From assembly GCA_034770075.1 (NCBI GenBank), contig JAVJAP010000118.1, positions 682,001 to 746,000 on the forward strand: a stretch of DNA of 64,000 nucleotides, in the 5' to 3' direction. A program made the translations under genes and the position numbers. Below, in pieces: positions 21,102 through 34,083 of the stretch; within the stretch, counting starts at the first letter, position 1, and each line of letters starts with the position of its first letter. A model generated the notes under the pieces. It was not told the DNA's origin, searched no databases, and was given only the letters and a program-made list of their open reading frames with translations. The stretch comes from Aralia elata (taxonomy: Eukaryota; Streptophyta; Magnoliopsida; Apiales; Araliaceae).

Positions 21102-22711
21102 TTAATACTTTGGGGTAATTCAGATTTCTTTAAAAACCCAATTTATTTCTTTGGTGGATAACTAGTATTTCTGTTACTCGGTAAGTACTATCTCCCCCCC
21201 TAGAATTTGATAATACTTTTTTTTTTTTCTGTTTGTTCGAAAATTAGATATACATTTATATTTAGAAACTGATATATATCGATAAATTTTATAACGAAAT
21301 GGGAGTGTGACTAACGCGTAACCGTAAGTGATAAGATAAAATAATAATGTACAAGTTTTTTTTTAATTTCTTTAGCATCCAGTGGCTGGTGGAGTAAAAT
21401 AAGAATTTTATAAAATTTGAAGGACTAAATAAAATGGTAAAAAAATAATATAAAAATAATAAAATAGTAATATATTTGTAAAAAAGAAAAATTAAAAAAG
21501 TGTGATACAAAATTACCAACATCGAAGTTTTATAATATAGAAGTTTTTTATTTTAAACAAATGGAAGAAATTTTTTTTATTATATTAATTATTAGAATAG
21601 TAATATAACTATACAAATATTAATTATTAGAATATAAATATAACTACATTAGGGCCCATTCAACTCTTGGGCATATTGTATTGGCACGTCACTATCTCAA
21701 ATCAGAGAACTCAAATGGCTATATCTGTTTAATTGTTAAATTGCATGTATCTACATGACACCGTGTTTCCAGTACTGTACTAACTGAAGACAACAAATTA
21801 ACAAATTTATGTGTTTTATTAAAAAAACAAAAAATAAAATAAAACAGAAGAAACAATCAACATGTCATTAACATTTACAGTCAAATTTCTTAGTATTGAG
21901 TGACCGACACCACGAGAAGTGACCCCAAGCCTCCCTTGGTACTGCGGAGGAGGTGAATTGAGGAAAAATTGTGATTTAATATTTGTTTTGATGGGATGGA
22001 GCGACATAAAAATAATAAGAATCACTTATAATACAAATTTATATGCATGTACGTTGATGGGTTAGGTTTTGATCTAATGTAGAAAAAGTAATTTTTGAGA
22101 TAGAAACTTGAAATAGGAAAAAGTAAAATTTTGACTTAGTAATTTTTGAGTTAAAAATAGAAAAAGTAATTTTTTGACTTATAGTAGGAAAAATAATAAT
22201 GTAAAAATAAAGTAATTTTTAAATAATAAAAATTGTTGACCAAGTGTAAAAAAAGTCAAAAGTCTAACAAAAAAATAAAGACGAATTAAATTATCTATTT
22301 AATTATAATATAGATTGATAGATAGATATTTGTATGTCAAAGTTTTGGTAATGACCAATATTGTTCATTAATTGTGCATTAATAGTGTGGGATGTTAGCC
22401 TTTTCTTCGGCTTTGTTTATCAGGTTCATGCTCTTGTTGTTAGTTTTGTTTAGTTTGGACTAGGACAGTCAATTAGTCATATTTTGATCTTGATTTAATT
22501 TGTTTTATTATAATTTATTGGATCAAAATTTTAGCTTATTTATTTATTAATTTGTGATAATTTAATATATTAGATCAATATTTCAAATGAGTCGCCGACT
22601 GATCAAAAAATAAAATAAAATTATAAAGTATATCACATTCGGTAGGCACAACTGTGAAATGATTAGTGATCAATTTAATAATGCCCAAAAATATTGTAGA
22701 CCCTTAAAATA
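21102..22711. other. AT-rich intergenic region
   Basis: No gene or transposon with clear ends is seen. Poly(T) runs, and imperfect repeats of AAAAAGTAATTTTTGA (22080-22210). A short GC-richer patch (21895-21965) on the minus strand reads FTSSAVPREAWGHFSWCR in one frame, but has no recognisable family. Confidence 0.4.
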
Positions 22712-23765
22712 TAATGAGATATGTTGACGAATAGTATCGTGACACGTGACACTCATCATAAAAAAAGTAAAAGATCGATTTAGAATTGGGCCTTAAAAGG
22801 CCCATGTAAACTAAAAATGTTAACTCAAGGCTCACAGATATTGCGGACCTATCTTGAGATGAATTTAGCCCACCATTATATCTATTGTGCTTGACTTCTT
22901 TGGACTAAGGGCAGAAGGCCCATAGAGGTCTGGGGTCCAATCCCCTATAATTCGGGAACATGTTAAGGGTTATGGTTTGATGGTTAACGAGAAGATTGTC
23001 CATATTATATGAACAAACCTAAAACTTAGCTAAGATTGTGGACTTGTGGCCCATTAAGAAAGGAGCTCAAAATGATAACTGTATAAAAAGAGGGAGATGC
23101 TCATTTTTGGGCCTCTCTCAAGACTAAGGAAGTATTTGATAAAAACTGAATGAAAAGTTCTGAATGATTAAGCAATCTGAATGAGCTGAATGGCTGAATA
23201 CTGAATGAAAAAAGTTGTTTGATAATTGACATGTCTAAAACATCTGAATGACATAATTTTATTATTTTACCCATCTGAAAAAATTCAAAGTTGTTGTATA
23301 TTTATTTAATATTACTTAATATAATAGTTAATATTTTTTTTAATTTTTTATATTTCATTCAGCTGCTCATTCAGTCAAAAAAATTTGATTTAACCATTAA
23401 GCTCAATCATCTGACCGATTCAGTCATTCAGACGATTTTTATCCAAAACAAACGCACTTAATGGCTGACTGATTCAGCCATTCAGATATATTCAGTCCTA
23501 AACAAACAACCCCTAAAAATAAGATGGAGAACCTCTTCTATAGAAATAGAATTTTGCCCTAATCTTAATCCATAATCTTAGCTTGTTTTCTCTTCCCTTT
23601 ACTTCAACTCTTAACATTCTCCCTTCGATAACCCTCGGGAGATTCCTAATCTCTCCCGCCCAAAATCTAGTTTTAACTCCGGAAGTACATCACCTTCTGT
23701 AAGTGTAGGTCACTGCATCCTTGTCAATTGCATTTGCATCTATCCGGTTCTTTCTTGCTGTTGAA
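22712..23765 (+). mobile_element. LTR-like block (probable solo LTR), interrupted by a MITE
   Basis: Starts near TGTTGACGAATAG. It has a promoter-like TATAAAAAG at 23082, and after the MITE insertion a 3' part (AGATGGAGAACCTCTTC to CATCCTTGTCAATTGCA) of the kind seen in plant LTR R-U5 regions. No primer-binding site, polypurine tract or internal domain was found. Boundaries are approximate. Confidence 0.4.
23128..23513. mobile_element. Tourist-like MITE nested in the LTR-like block
   Basis: TAA flanks both sides (23125-23127 and 23514-23516). The termini are inverted: GGAAGTATTTGATAAAAACT on the left; the right end reads GGGGTTGTTTGTTTAGGACT as its reverse complement. Inner arms contain repeated CTGAATG / CATTCAG motifs. 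386 bp, non-coding. Confidence 0.7.
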
Positions 23766-23792
23766 TGGGTGGCTGCATATCAATGAATAATA

Positions 23793-24050
23793 CTCCCTCC
23801 GTCCCAAATTAATTGTTTTTCTAAAACTTTTTTAAGTCAAATTGACTATTTTTAAAATTAATAATTAAACATATATAAATATATTTCTAAAATTATAAAA
23901 ATTGAAATTAGTAATAAATTGTATATACTTTCTTTTGGTTATAATATCTTCACCTATATGTTAACAAAAATAGTAAAAAGATTAGTTTTAAAAATAGTCA
24001 ATTTGACTTTAAAAAGTCATAGAAATGTAATTAATTTGGGACGGAGGGAA
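23793..24050. mobile_element. Stowaway-like MITE with well preserved inverted repeats
   Basis: CTCCCTCCGTCCCAAATTAA at the left and TTAATTTGGGACGGAGGGAA at the right, TA on both sides. The inverted arms extend further (AAGTCAAATTGACTATTTTT against AAAAATAGTCAATTTGACTT), so the element can form a long hairpin. Confidence 0.85.
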
Positions 24051-25365
24051 TAGTAATATTTACTTGTTATATGATAAGTAATATATATTTAATAGTTTTT
24101 GAAAAGGGTAGATTTTATAAGTTTTTTGGTCTTTATTTGTTTGATTGATCTTTTAATATTTATTATATGATTAGCTAGTAATATATATTTAATAAAAAAA
24201 ATCAGCATTTTATTTGAAAGTAAAAATTAGTAGACTCGTTACCACTATTTTAGAGGTTAATTTAATTAATTCATGGACGTATCTTACCATCACTATATAG
24301 TCTATATTATTGTTGTCAAGTATGAAACACATGTTCACATAATTGGGTCCATTAAAATTATCTATTCAATTTGGCCTCCGATTTTCATTACATAATACAT
24401 ATTTTCATAATATCATAGTTTTTCCTTAATATTTTATATTTTCTCTTCTATTCGTTTTGTCTTTTTCTTTAATTTATTTTGCCTATCACATGAGTTGGTC
24501 AAATTTTCAAGTGCCTCAGCATTTAAAAGAGAAAGAGAGACCAAAATTCATCAAAAAATATTATCTTTGTCATGCACATATATTATCTCATTTGACCTTT
24601 AATTTATGTATAAAAAATTAAAAATACTTGAATAATAAAAGAAGAAATTTTTTTGTTTCAATGTGGAAAGTTTTGAATTCTTTGTCCTGGGACTTACTTG
24701 ATTTCTTTTTTTTTTTTAAGCTTTTAATTAAAATTGAGATTAGTCCATATCCCACTAAAATTTAGATGGAGAATCACCCACTAAACAAAATTTGGCTTTT
24801 ATGCTAGTCAGGTATCAAAATGACACTTGAATGAACCTAATAAATCCATAAGATTCATAAACTAGACAACTTATTTTTCATTATTATTTTAATTAGGGGT
24901 AACTGAGTAATGCTGAGTGAACTCTCTCAAATTTTATCAAGTTCTTATAGCTAAGGAGTCTCAATTAACAAAAGAGACTGTCAAAATCAGCTTATTTATT
25001 GCTCTCTCTTTCATAATAATAGTAATTTTAGAGAACAAAAATATTTTAATTATTTAAAATATGTCGATTTGGATCATGATTCATATTATTAGATCAAGTA
25101 GATCATAGAGCAGATCAATAATCCATTACATGATGAATCAGATTATTGATCCATTATTACATTTGGTGTAACATATTAAATTAGAGCATGATTTATTTTG
25201 ATCTAACCTATTAACAGATTAAATTCAAATCGGATTAAGACCAGGTCACGGGCCACAACTTTTTTATGCACCTCTGACACCCAGTAGGCCAGAGTAAAAA
25301 AAAAATGTCCAGGTAGGCGTAAATACTAAATACATAACTCAAAACTTTGGTGTTTGGTGGGAAAA

Positions 25366-25439
<74 letters not shown>

Positions 25440-26297
25440 TCATTTCTATAAATTCCTTTTTTATTAGAGAACATTTAGTGCTACTAAATGCCCACCTTAC
25501 TTGCAAGTTACAACATGGACACACAATTAACGTAATTTTCATTTGGTATTATAATTTGTTCTTTCAAATTTAGTAACAAAAATATCAAGAAAAAGTTATA
25601 TTTGATTGTGTCTTATACACTCTAATTTTTTTTTTTTAAAAGTAAGACTATTTTGAAAGGAGTAAAAGAGAGTAAGGAAGATAAATAGAAAAAGAGAAAA
25701 AGGAAGAAAAGATAAATAGATAGAAAAAAAATAGAGGTATTACATAAAATATGTCAGTTGATATTCTAAATCAATAAATATTGTTTAAAATATTAAATAA
25801 TATAAAATATATCGATTAATATTTTAAAATTTCGTCTAAAATATTAAATATTATTTAAAAAAAATTAAAATATATATTTATTCAAACAACATTTATAATA
25901 TAAATGAGTATGTCCAAAGCAAAAGATATTTATTTATGTACATTAGTCACATTAATGTTAGTTATGTCCCACTTTGCCTGCACCTGTTTAATTAAGGATA
26001 TGCTCAAACGGTGGATCAGTTTATGAGTTGAACTTAGTTATTTAATTCCCAAAAAATCATGCAATGGACAGCTGTTCTAAGAATTTTCTGGTTTCAATAA
26101 AGTATCAACAAAAACTAAATTTCTTTGAAGGACTGTTCATCATTTTGCTTGAACTAGTCTTGTTCAAACACCCAAAATAGTATTAAACCTATAAATCATA
26201 AGCAAACCACCATGTTCATACCAGTTTTGATTATTAGGGAAATTTTATTTGATCAAAATAGTTTTGCCCAAGTAGGCCTAGAGAGAGCTTTCTGCTT
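24051..26297. other. AT-rich intergenic region upstream of the kinase gene
   Basis: No gene is seen. It contains a perfect (AT)n microsatellite at 25369-25434 and a purine-rich patch (25640-25735). The kinase promoter and 5' UTR should lie in the last few hundred bases; CT/GA-rich sequence (TAGAGAGAGCTTTCTGC) directly precedes the start codon. Confidence 0.5.
25369..25434. repeat. (AT)n microsatellite
   Basis: About 33 uninterrupted AT dinucleotides. Confidence 0.95.
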
Positions 26298-29200
26298 ATG
26301 AAGAGAACACCCAGTCCTCAAATCATCAGCCATGGCCAAATCAACAATCAGAACTCCAATTCCAGAAATGGGCATCTGAGCATGGAGAAGAAGCATCAGC
26401 AGAAAACTCACCAACCCTTTAAATCCATTAAAGCTGCAGTCAAGAAAGTTGTTGGGGTTTTTACAATCTTTTTTATTTGGCAGAAAAAACCCAATAAACA
26501 TGGCCCAGTTGGAGAAATTGCCTGTAAGTATTTTTTTTTCTTCTTTTTTTTGCTCTGTTACCATGTTACTTTTTATGAAATATGAAGCAAAATCTGTAGT
26601 TTTTGGTTTGGGATTATTATGTCTTGGGCTGATATGGGTTTTTGTAATTTCTTTCAGAAATATGGATGCCCATCTAATGAAATTGTCAAATGATTGATTG
26701 CTTAGTTTTGTTGTTGAATTGGGTATTTTGCACTAATTACTAATTCCTATGATCTGCAGCTTCAGAAGATGATTTTTCAAGAAACAGGAGCAGAAACAAG
26801 TTTAATGATTCCCCTGGGCCTTTGAAGGGCATGGGTGGTGAAAAGATTGGGAGGGTTGATTTTTCATTTGCAGAGATTTATAAGGGGACTGGAAATTTCT
26901 CTGCAGCAAGTATAATTGGGGAAGGACAATTTGGTACTGTGTACAAGGCTAAGCTAAAAGATGGATCTTTTGTTGCTGTAAAGCGCGTTAAAAAGGTAAA
27001 AAATTCTGAAAGAAGAATTAGGCACCGGGGTAATGTGGGAAATGATTTATATGTCGATAATTTCATGACAAAGTTGGACTGCTACTAACGTGGAACTCTA
27101 AGTGATAAGATAGAATAAATTAATGTGGGCCTCCTATCCGATGTATCCACATACATGGGTATTTACTATCGACATAAATTTGTCATTATATGTAGCAAGA
27201 CCGGGTAATAATTATGCTATGATTGATCAACAAGTTGTCCTTGAGTAAAATGGAAATAAGTTGTGCAAGTAGATTTTGGCAAAATAGTTTGTTGTTTGTG
27301 TTTTTTGGGGTGGGTTCTGGTAAAGTAGTTATTTGGCTGTAGGCAGCTTTTAACAAGGGTCAAGGAGCAAAGATATGAAAAGAGTTTAAATTCTTTTGGC
27401 AGGACAAGTATGACAAGCATTTGTCGACAGAGTTCAAAAATGAAATCCTTACCCTATCGCAGATTGAGCATTTAAATTTGGTAAGGTTCTTTGGATTTCT
27501 GGAGCAAGGAGATGAACAGCTTATTATAGTTGAATATGTTGGGAATGGAACACTTCGAGAACATTTGGATGGTAAGTTAAGAAATATATTCCTGATAATC
27601 TACTATGGTATTGTTGTTGGTATTAGCTATATAAAATTACCTTTCTTGACTTGCAAACAGTTTAAATAATATTATTTGTTTCACTGGTTAATTACCTGAA
27701 AACATATTTCTGTTGACGTATATTTAAAATTTCTATCAAGTATCATAAAAGCTGATTAATTAGACATATCTGCCTACAACAAAGAAGTAGATTACAACTA
27801 TGAAGGATTTAAATTTCAACTAAGGTTGATTCCTTTTCTTGAATATATATTAGCTGGCATATTTGGATATCTGACAGAAAAGAATGTCATTGTGTTTTTT
27901 CCTAAAACATAAACAGCATGTTAAAGATGTGATCAGGATTTATCTCTTCGTTTTAAGAGCCTTAGATTTTTCAAGTTGAATTTGAAATTTTCTTTACGAT
28001 ATATGTTGCTTACATTTATTGCTCAAGGTTTACTCTAAGAATGTGTTTAATCAGAATAGTAATTTGTCATGCAGGTATTTGTGGCAATGGGCTTGAAATT
28101 GCAGAACGCCTGGACATCGCAATTGATGTAGCTCATGCAGTTACTTATCTGCACATGTATACAGGTATAATAACCTATTTTACAGATTAGCTACTGCCGG
28201 TAAGATGTTTCTTAAATGGAACTGCCTACTGTAGTGAGCTGTTTAGGTTTACTGTTTGTACTCTTTTAGGACAAACTTTAATTGTGAAATATTCAATATA
28301 CTGAAATTTTTTTCTCTTTAAAATTACAGATCCGCCGATACTTCATAGGGACATAAAAGCATCAAACATCCTTATCACAGATAAACTCCGTGCCAAAGTG
28401 GCTGACTTTGGATTTGCACGATTAGCTCCCAGAGATCTCGGAGCAACTCACATTTCTACAGAAGTAAAAGGAACAGCGGGCTACTTGGATCCTGAATACC
28501 TGATGACATATCAACTTACTGAAAAAAGTGATGTTTACTCCTTCGGGGTGTTGCTTGTAGAACTGATAACAGGAAGACAGCCAATGGAACCAAAGAAACC
28601 CCTCAGTGAGACGGTAACCATAAGATGGGTAAGTAATTTAAGCATCTAGAGATTGGTATTTACTTAAATATGTTTTCTATTTGACATACATGATGCCCGA
28701 CGGTGCAAGTAGTTGATAACTTTTACTATAAATATAGAGTAGTTCTAAGGCGTACTGTCATGACAAGTAGTCAAATGCTATCTCCGTTCCCAATTATATG
28801 ATCATTATTGAATTCTGAAAGTCAATTTGAGACATTTTCAAACGCAAAGTTGAGATGATTCATCAAAAATTATGAAACAAGAAATCTTATAATGGGTAAT
28901 ACTTTTTAGATAGTTTACAATATTCTTCATTGTATTGACTAAAACTAAAGAAATTCATGTCAAGTTTGAGTTTAAAAATATCTTTAGTGGTAACCCCATG
29001 GCCCCAAAGGGCTTCTGCGGAGTTTTGAACTCTTGACATAAATTACGGTGCTAACCCCTTGAAATTAAAGTTGACATATAAGATGGACATTAACTGTTGG
29101 GTGTGGGGACCCATGAAAGGAATCCAAGTTGAAAAATGATTTACTTGTTAGATTGGTTGGTGACCAAGACAAGGAGATGTGATCCCTAATTTGATTAGGA

Positions 29201-30081
29201 TAATAAATTGTTTCTAATCCATAATAGGAATGAATTAGGAAGAGTACTATGAATAAGGCTATGAGGGAGTCTTATTATGATATGAGAGAAACTCGGTAAC
29301 AAGAAGGTGCCGAAAGAATAAATTGAGAGGATTACAGTTTGTTGCTCGTGGGTATTCACCGCATCTCCGTTCAATTGAAAGCTTGACTTTATTGCTTGGG
29401 GTGTTTTGGATAGTGAAGTTAATTAGGTTTCTCAATCTAATTAAAGGTAAATTTGTACTCTCTCAATTTATGGTGTAACCTCAAGTTTTAAGACGTAAAA
29501 TTTAGAAGGATTATTGTATTGTAAGCCCATTATTAGTGATGTAGTAGAGATTCGGAGTTCGACCTGTGGTTTTTTTCCTTTAAGGGTTTTTCATGTTAAA
29601 TATTGTGTCTTGCTTGTGGATGATAATTTATTATTTTTGTCTAAATATTGGGTTTGTTGATTTCTTATTTACTTGTACAAAGAGGGAAAAGTAATTCCTG
29701 GGATGGAGATTATTTTAGATGCACTTTTCCCAACATTAACATCATTTATGTATGTAGGCTTTGAAGAAATTGAAAGAAGGAGAAGCCATAGTAGCGATGG
29801 ATCCAAGATTACGGAGGAGCCCAGCCTCTATGCTGGTGGTGGAAAAAGTCCTAAAACTTGCTCAACTATGCCTTGCACCTTCAAGACAATCAAGACCCCC
29901 CATGAAGAAATGTGCCGAGGTATTATGGAGAATTAGAAGAGATTACGACGAGAAATGCCACTCTGCTGCTGCTTTGACTTACAACAATTCTGCAAATATA
30001 GCACAGATGGATGGTAAAAAGAATCGTCATAATTATTTTGGGATTGAAGATAGCGAAAGCTATAAATTTCGTTCTGCATGA
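26298..30081 (+). CDS. Receptor-like cytoplasmic kinase, calmodulin-binding CRCK type
   Basis: Six exons: 26298-26523, 26760-26995, 27403-27571, 28075-28164, 28330-28628 and 29758-30081, in total 1344 nt or 447 residues, all GT-AG with an open frame. The N-terminal ~110 residues are polar with a short hydrophobic patch (VVGVFTIFFIW, about residue 52-62) too short for a sure membrane helix. The kinase domain follows. It has the glycine loop GEGQFGTVYKAKL (from about 129), the lysine in VAVKRVKK (K150), HRDIKASNIL (D248), the metal-binding DFG at 266 in VADFGFARL, and GTAGYLDPEY in the activation segment. The Ser/Thr RLK signature and QIEHLNLVRFFG, NGTLREHLD match the CRCK group, known to bind calmodulin near the start of the kinase domain; that property is inferred. 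Function is phosphorylation of Ser/Thr in signalling. Intron 5 (1.1 kb) holds an LTR. Confidence 0.9.
29095..29665 (+). mobile_element. Probable Copia solo LTR in kinase intron 5
   Basis: Begins TGTTGGGTGTGGGGACCC, a common Copia LTR start. It has a terminal part with GTGGTTTTTTTCCTTTAAGG and ATTGTGTCTTGCTTG, typical of the R-U5 end of plant Copia LTRs. No internal region. The 3' boundary is uncertain and no target duplication was established. Upstream of it (about 28780-28980) is a partial copy of the Stowaway-like family seen at 9071. Confidence 0.5.
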
Positions 30082-31251
30082 ATTAACAAAATGTGTGAAC
30101 TTGTAATAGATTTTATTCACTATTTTGTTTTTCAAGGTTCTTATAGATTGTTGTATACCATATCTTATATTGTTCATATTTTTTGATTCATTCTTTTTAG
30201 CTGGAACATTTTTTCGATGTATTTGTAACTTAAGCTTTATCTTTGTTTCGGTGGCCAGTAAACATCTCACTAAGTTAAGCTTAGAAATTTTTCGGGCAAT
30301 GTGTTTTCTAATAGCTTTTGTCATGTCTTGGTGCTTTTTCTCTTAATACCAACTTGGATGAAGTTGGGTCTAAGATTTTAAGAAGCTTGTGTTTTAGCTT
30401 GTTATATTTTGGATTAATGAGGTATTCTTGGCTCATTTCTTGGGATAGTTTACTTTGGGAGTGTAATTGTACTTGGTCTTCCCTTTAAATAGTGGTCAAC
30501 TGAGTTTTATAGTAAGGCATAGGTGTTTTGTTGCAACTAATGGAGAATTATAAGCAATAAAATAGAATAATAATATGTGGGTCTTTTTTTTACACCCTTT
30601 TATCTCATCTATCTAGCTAAATTTATCGTCATATAGCAAACATTGTTGATATATATGTAAAATCAGGACTTCACTGGTTAGACATGGCAGCTTGTTTTTA
30701 CTTTATATAGCTCCCCTGCCTGTGTCACATTTACAGTCTTGTTGGTAGATGGTTAAAAGGTTTTAAAATAGATGGAAAAGAAAAAAAATGAACGGAAAAC
30801 TTAAATTTTTTGTTCAATTCTATTGTGAGTTTTTTAATGAACGGAAACACAAAGAAATGGACAGAAAATTTATCCACTTTTCTTACCAAATTTTTTAATC
30901 CAAAAATGAACGAATTTAGACGGAAAACTAAATAACATAAGATAATCTTTTATAATCCCTATTATACCTTTTAGATTATAAACATAATAAAACTAATACA
31001 AAGGTAACCTAGTAGTTTAAATCTAAAACTTAAGTTTTCTTTTCTTTTCTCTTATAGACTTGGTAACAACACGAAAGAAAATATACATATTTTTTATTCT
31101 TTTCTTTTTCATTATAAATTAAGTTTCTATTCCTTTCTTTTCCATCCCAAACTCGGAAATAAAGTGTATAATGTTTATTTTCTGGTATCCTCATTTGAGT
31201 ATACATTTTCCAAATTACACATTCAAATCTGACCAATTTTGAGACCAAATT
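30082..31251. other. Intergenic region between kinase and tRNA-Asn
   Basis: Begins with the kinase 3' UTR; a possible poly(A) signal AATAAA lies near 30556. The rest shows only AT-rich sequence with purine-rich fragments (AATGAACGGAAA repeated near 30780-30910). No gene is seen. Confidence 0.4.
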
Positions 31252-31268
31252 GCTGGAATAGCTCAGTT

Positions 31269-31301
<33 letters not shown>

Positions 31302-31325
31302 GAGGTTCAAGCCCTCCTTCTAGCG
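31252..31325 (+). tRNA. tRNA-Asn (anticodon GTT)
   Basis: A 74 nt gene starting GCTGGAATAGCTCAGTTGG and ending CCTTCTAGCG. The acceptor stem GCTGGAA pairs with TTCTAGC (one G-T pair), the D arm has AGCTCAGTTGGTTAGAGCG (box A), the anticodon arm is GTGGCTGTTAACCAC with GTT, and the T arm has GGAGGTTCAAGCCCTCC (box B). There is no intron and CCA is not encoded, as in eukaryotes. A short T-run (TTTTTTATTTTTT) 15 bases downstream is a suitable Pol III terminator. Confidence 0.97.
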
Positions 31326-31785
31326 TTGTCCAAAACAAATTTTTTATTTTTTATTTTTAATAATTAAACCAAAGATAAATCAGCTCTTTGAAGCCATTCA
31401 AATCATCCTTTCATCATTAGAAGCTGCAGGGGACTGACCAACTATGAACATCTATTAGTGATTTAGTGTCATTTTGTTAGTTACAATTATTGACGTGGCC
31501 AATTACTCCAACCTTCTACTGTTCTTGATTGATTACTTCTTGTCGTTTCATTAATGATAACGCCTTAATACTTCACTTTTCGTATTCGTCTTTTTTATAC
31601 TTTTCTGTCTGATTAAATTTTACTTCTCATTTTAGAGATAGCTTATAAATCTTCAAGGAAATCTCGTACTATCAAGATGAATTTGATACGTAGGCACAAC
31701 TTAATGCTAACTTATAAATACTAAATTTCATAAAATCGCATGTTTTTTACCCCAACCTAGCACCTCAATGACTTGCTAACCAGTG

Positions 31786-32063
31786 CTCCATCCGTCCCAT
31801 AACATATGACGTTTTAGAGTTGTACACAAGAATTAAGGAAATGATTGTATATCATTAAATATAATATCAATTGTCTATAATACTCTTAAATTCCCATAAT
31901 TACCATACTTATCTCATACTCTCTCTCTCATCTGTAACATTTTCCCATGAGGGGTAATAATTTTAGAAAGATTGTGATTAATTCTCCTAGATTATATAAA
32001 ACGTCAAATAATTTGGAAAAAATAAAATCATCTAAAACGTCATAAATTATGGGACGAAAAGAG
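31786..32063. mobile_element. Stowaway-like MITE
   Basis: Left end CTCCATCCGTCCCATAACAT, right end ATAAATTATGGGACGAAAAGAG, inverted, with subterminal pairing of GACGTTTTAGA and TCTAAAACGTC. About 278 bp. Confidence 0.75.
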
Positions 32064-33644
32064 TATTTTTAAGAGAATTTGATCCCCCAACCTCATGGTT
32101 AATATGGGTTGGGTGGTAATTACTTCTTATCATGTTATTAATGATAATGTTGTAATCCTTCATTTCTGGTATTCGTCTTCCTAAATTTTTTCAACTTCTC
32201 CTCGATTAGTCATTCTTTCTAAAGTCTTTTTAATATACTAGTCTTTTTTCATTTGTTTTTACTTAATTGTTCTCATTTTACCACCAACTACTTACCAAAA
32301 TCAGCCTCTAAAAATTCATGAAAATTATTTGAAAAGTCAAATTAGTTAGAGTACCCAGCAAGGTAAATAATAACTTTTTTTTCTTTAATTTTTTTTATTA
32401 TCAAATTATGTGTTATTTAATTGTTACCTAAAGTTGTTTTATAAAATGCTCAATTTATTTTTAGTGTGTTTGGTTAGAAAAAAAAATCAATATCAAAAAA
32501 ATATACATAAGAAGTCAATAATAAGTAATTATGTCTTTACCTAACGAAGGAGCCACGTATAAGGTAAAGATATCTTTAAATAAGTAATTCTTTCTTGACC
32601 CGACCTTTTAAAAATTTTGACCATCTTAATTTCGTATAATGTAGATATGCATTTATTATATATTTAGATTGTTCAATAAATATTTTTGAAAATAAAAAAA
32701 ATCTAACCATAAAAATATTGTCTAGTAATTAAAAAAATAAAATGTCAAGTTATAAAAGCTATCTTTATAAATTATTTTAAAACTAGAAGGTAGGAATAAG
32801 AAAAAATATCTAATTATTTATTTTCTTTTTTTTAAAAAATCCAGTTATGTAAAAAGAATTAGTCACAAAAATGAAAAAATATATAGATAAATAATAAAAA
32901 AAATAAAAAACTTAATTAAGAATTGGTTATAGAAACCGCCACATTAGGCCTATGTTCAATTGTAGTTATAGAATCATTAAATATTAAGCATGATTATATA
33001 GACTCAAGTGGGTGTTAATAATGAGAAGAGATCAGGTGAATCCAGATTTGGACGGAAATGATAACGGCGTCAACTAAAAGAAAAGAAAATGAGGCCCGTT
33101 GTAACTTTCAAGAAACCACGTGTCGTAATTTGGTAATTTTAAAATCATAGGTGATGACATGCAACAACGTATAAACCACACGTGCTAAATTGCATTTACC
33201 CATTCTACTTTGATAAAGTAACATATCGGATGATCAGGTAATACTGTCACAAATTTTAGTACTAAACTGACTCAAAACGCTATTTTATAAAATCACCGTC
33301 TATACACTCAATAAGCTCTAAACTTACTATTAATGTATATGGTTATTCATATCAATGTGAAAATCTCTATTTTGCCAAAAAAAATATGTGAATCTTATAG
33401 CTTTCGCAAAAATAGGTGAAAATCTCATCACAATTAAGAGTCCTATTATGTATTGTAAAAAATTTCTATCGAGTTATAATTTCCACGTATATCCATATAG
33501 ATTAAATAAGATTATAAAATTAACCCACCATATCAAATACATCGTTAAAATATTACCAACTATAATTATCTACGTAACTCATAACAAAAAAATAACATAT
33601 AAAGTTATAGGATATATTATCATCTAAACAGTTGATTACGTTAA
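32064..33644. other. AT-rich intergenic region
   Basis: No gene seen. 33455-33625 resembles 5920-6080 (shared GATTATAAAATT core and flanking runs), a dispersed old repeat without well-defined ends. Confidence 0.4.
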
Positions 33645-33848
33645 TGCTACATTTGGATTGGTGGAATAGGAGAGAGAATGGAATGACTCATTCCTATGGA
33701 ATGAAAAAAATTGTGTTTGGTTGCGATTGGAATGAAAAAATTTGTGTTTGGTTCTTTGAAGGAAGGAGAACACATGAAATAACTCATTTCAACTAGAATG
33801 GAATGAATCATTCCATTCTTCTTCCATTCCTTCAATCCAAACGTAACA
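33645..33848. mobile_element. Tourist-like (PIF/Harbinger) MITE, copy 2
   Basis: Same family and orientation as 19495-19699. Ends TGCTACATTTGGATTG and CAATCCAAACGTAACA, TAA on both sides (33642-33644, 33849-33851). The two copies differ at few positions, so the family moved fairly recently. Confidence 0.8.
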
Positions 33849-33987
33849 TAAGACTTGTGCTTTGTAGGCCGAGTAGGCATACAACTAACCAGACACAAAA
33901 TGGTACTATATAATTTACTTTTATTATCGCATAGTCAAATTGTATGTTCACTCGTCTCTTTTATGTTAATGCAAACTTTTTAAGAAA

Positions 33988-34083
33988 AAACATAAAAAAT
34001 TGATATTTTCACAAATAAAATTGAATCGTAAGGTCCACTCTCATGTGAGAGAAAACCTTGTTGAAATATCAATTCCCAAAACA
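33988..34083. mobile_element. Small inverted-repeat MITE (TTTTGGGAATTGATATTT family), copy 2
   Basis: Arms AAAAAATTGATATTTTCAC and ATATCAATTCCCAAAAC, centre CTCATGTGAGAGAAAACCTTG, as in 5192-5334. Confidence 0.5.

Noticed and set aside
25339..25542. Open frame with an Ile-Tyr repeat
   Set aside because: Translation of the (AT)n microsatellite.
31030..31338. 102-residue minus-strand open frame over the tRNA gene
   Set aside because: Its first 30 residues (GGLEPPTLWLTATRSNQLSY) are the antisense translation of tRNA-Asn; this is a known annotation artefact.
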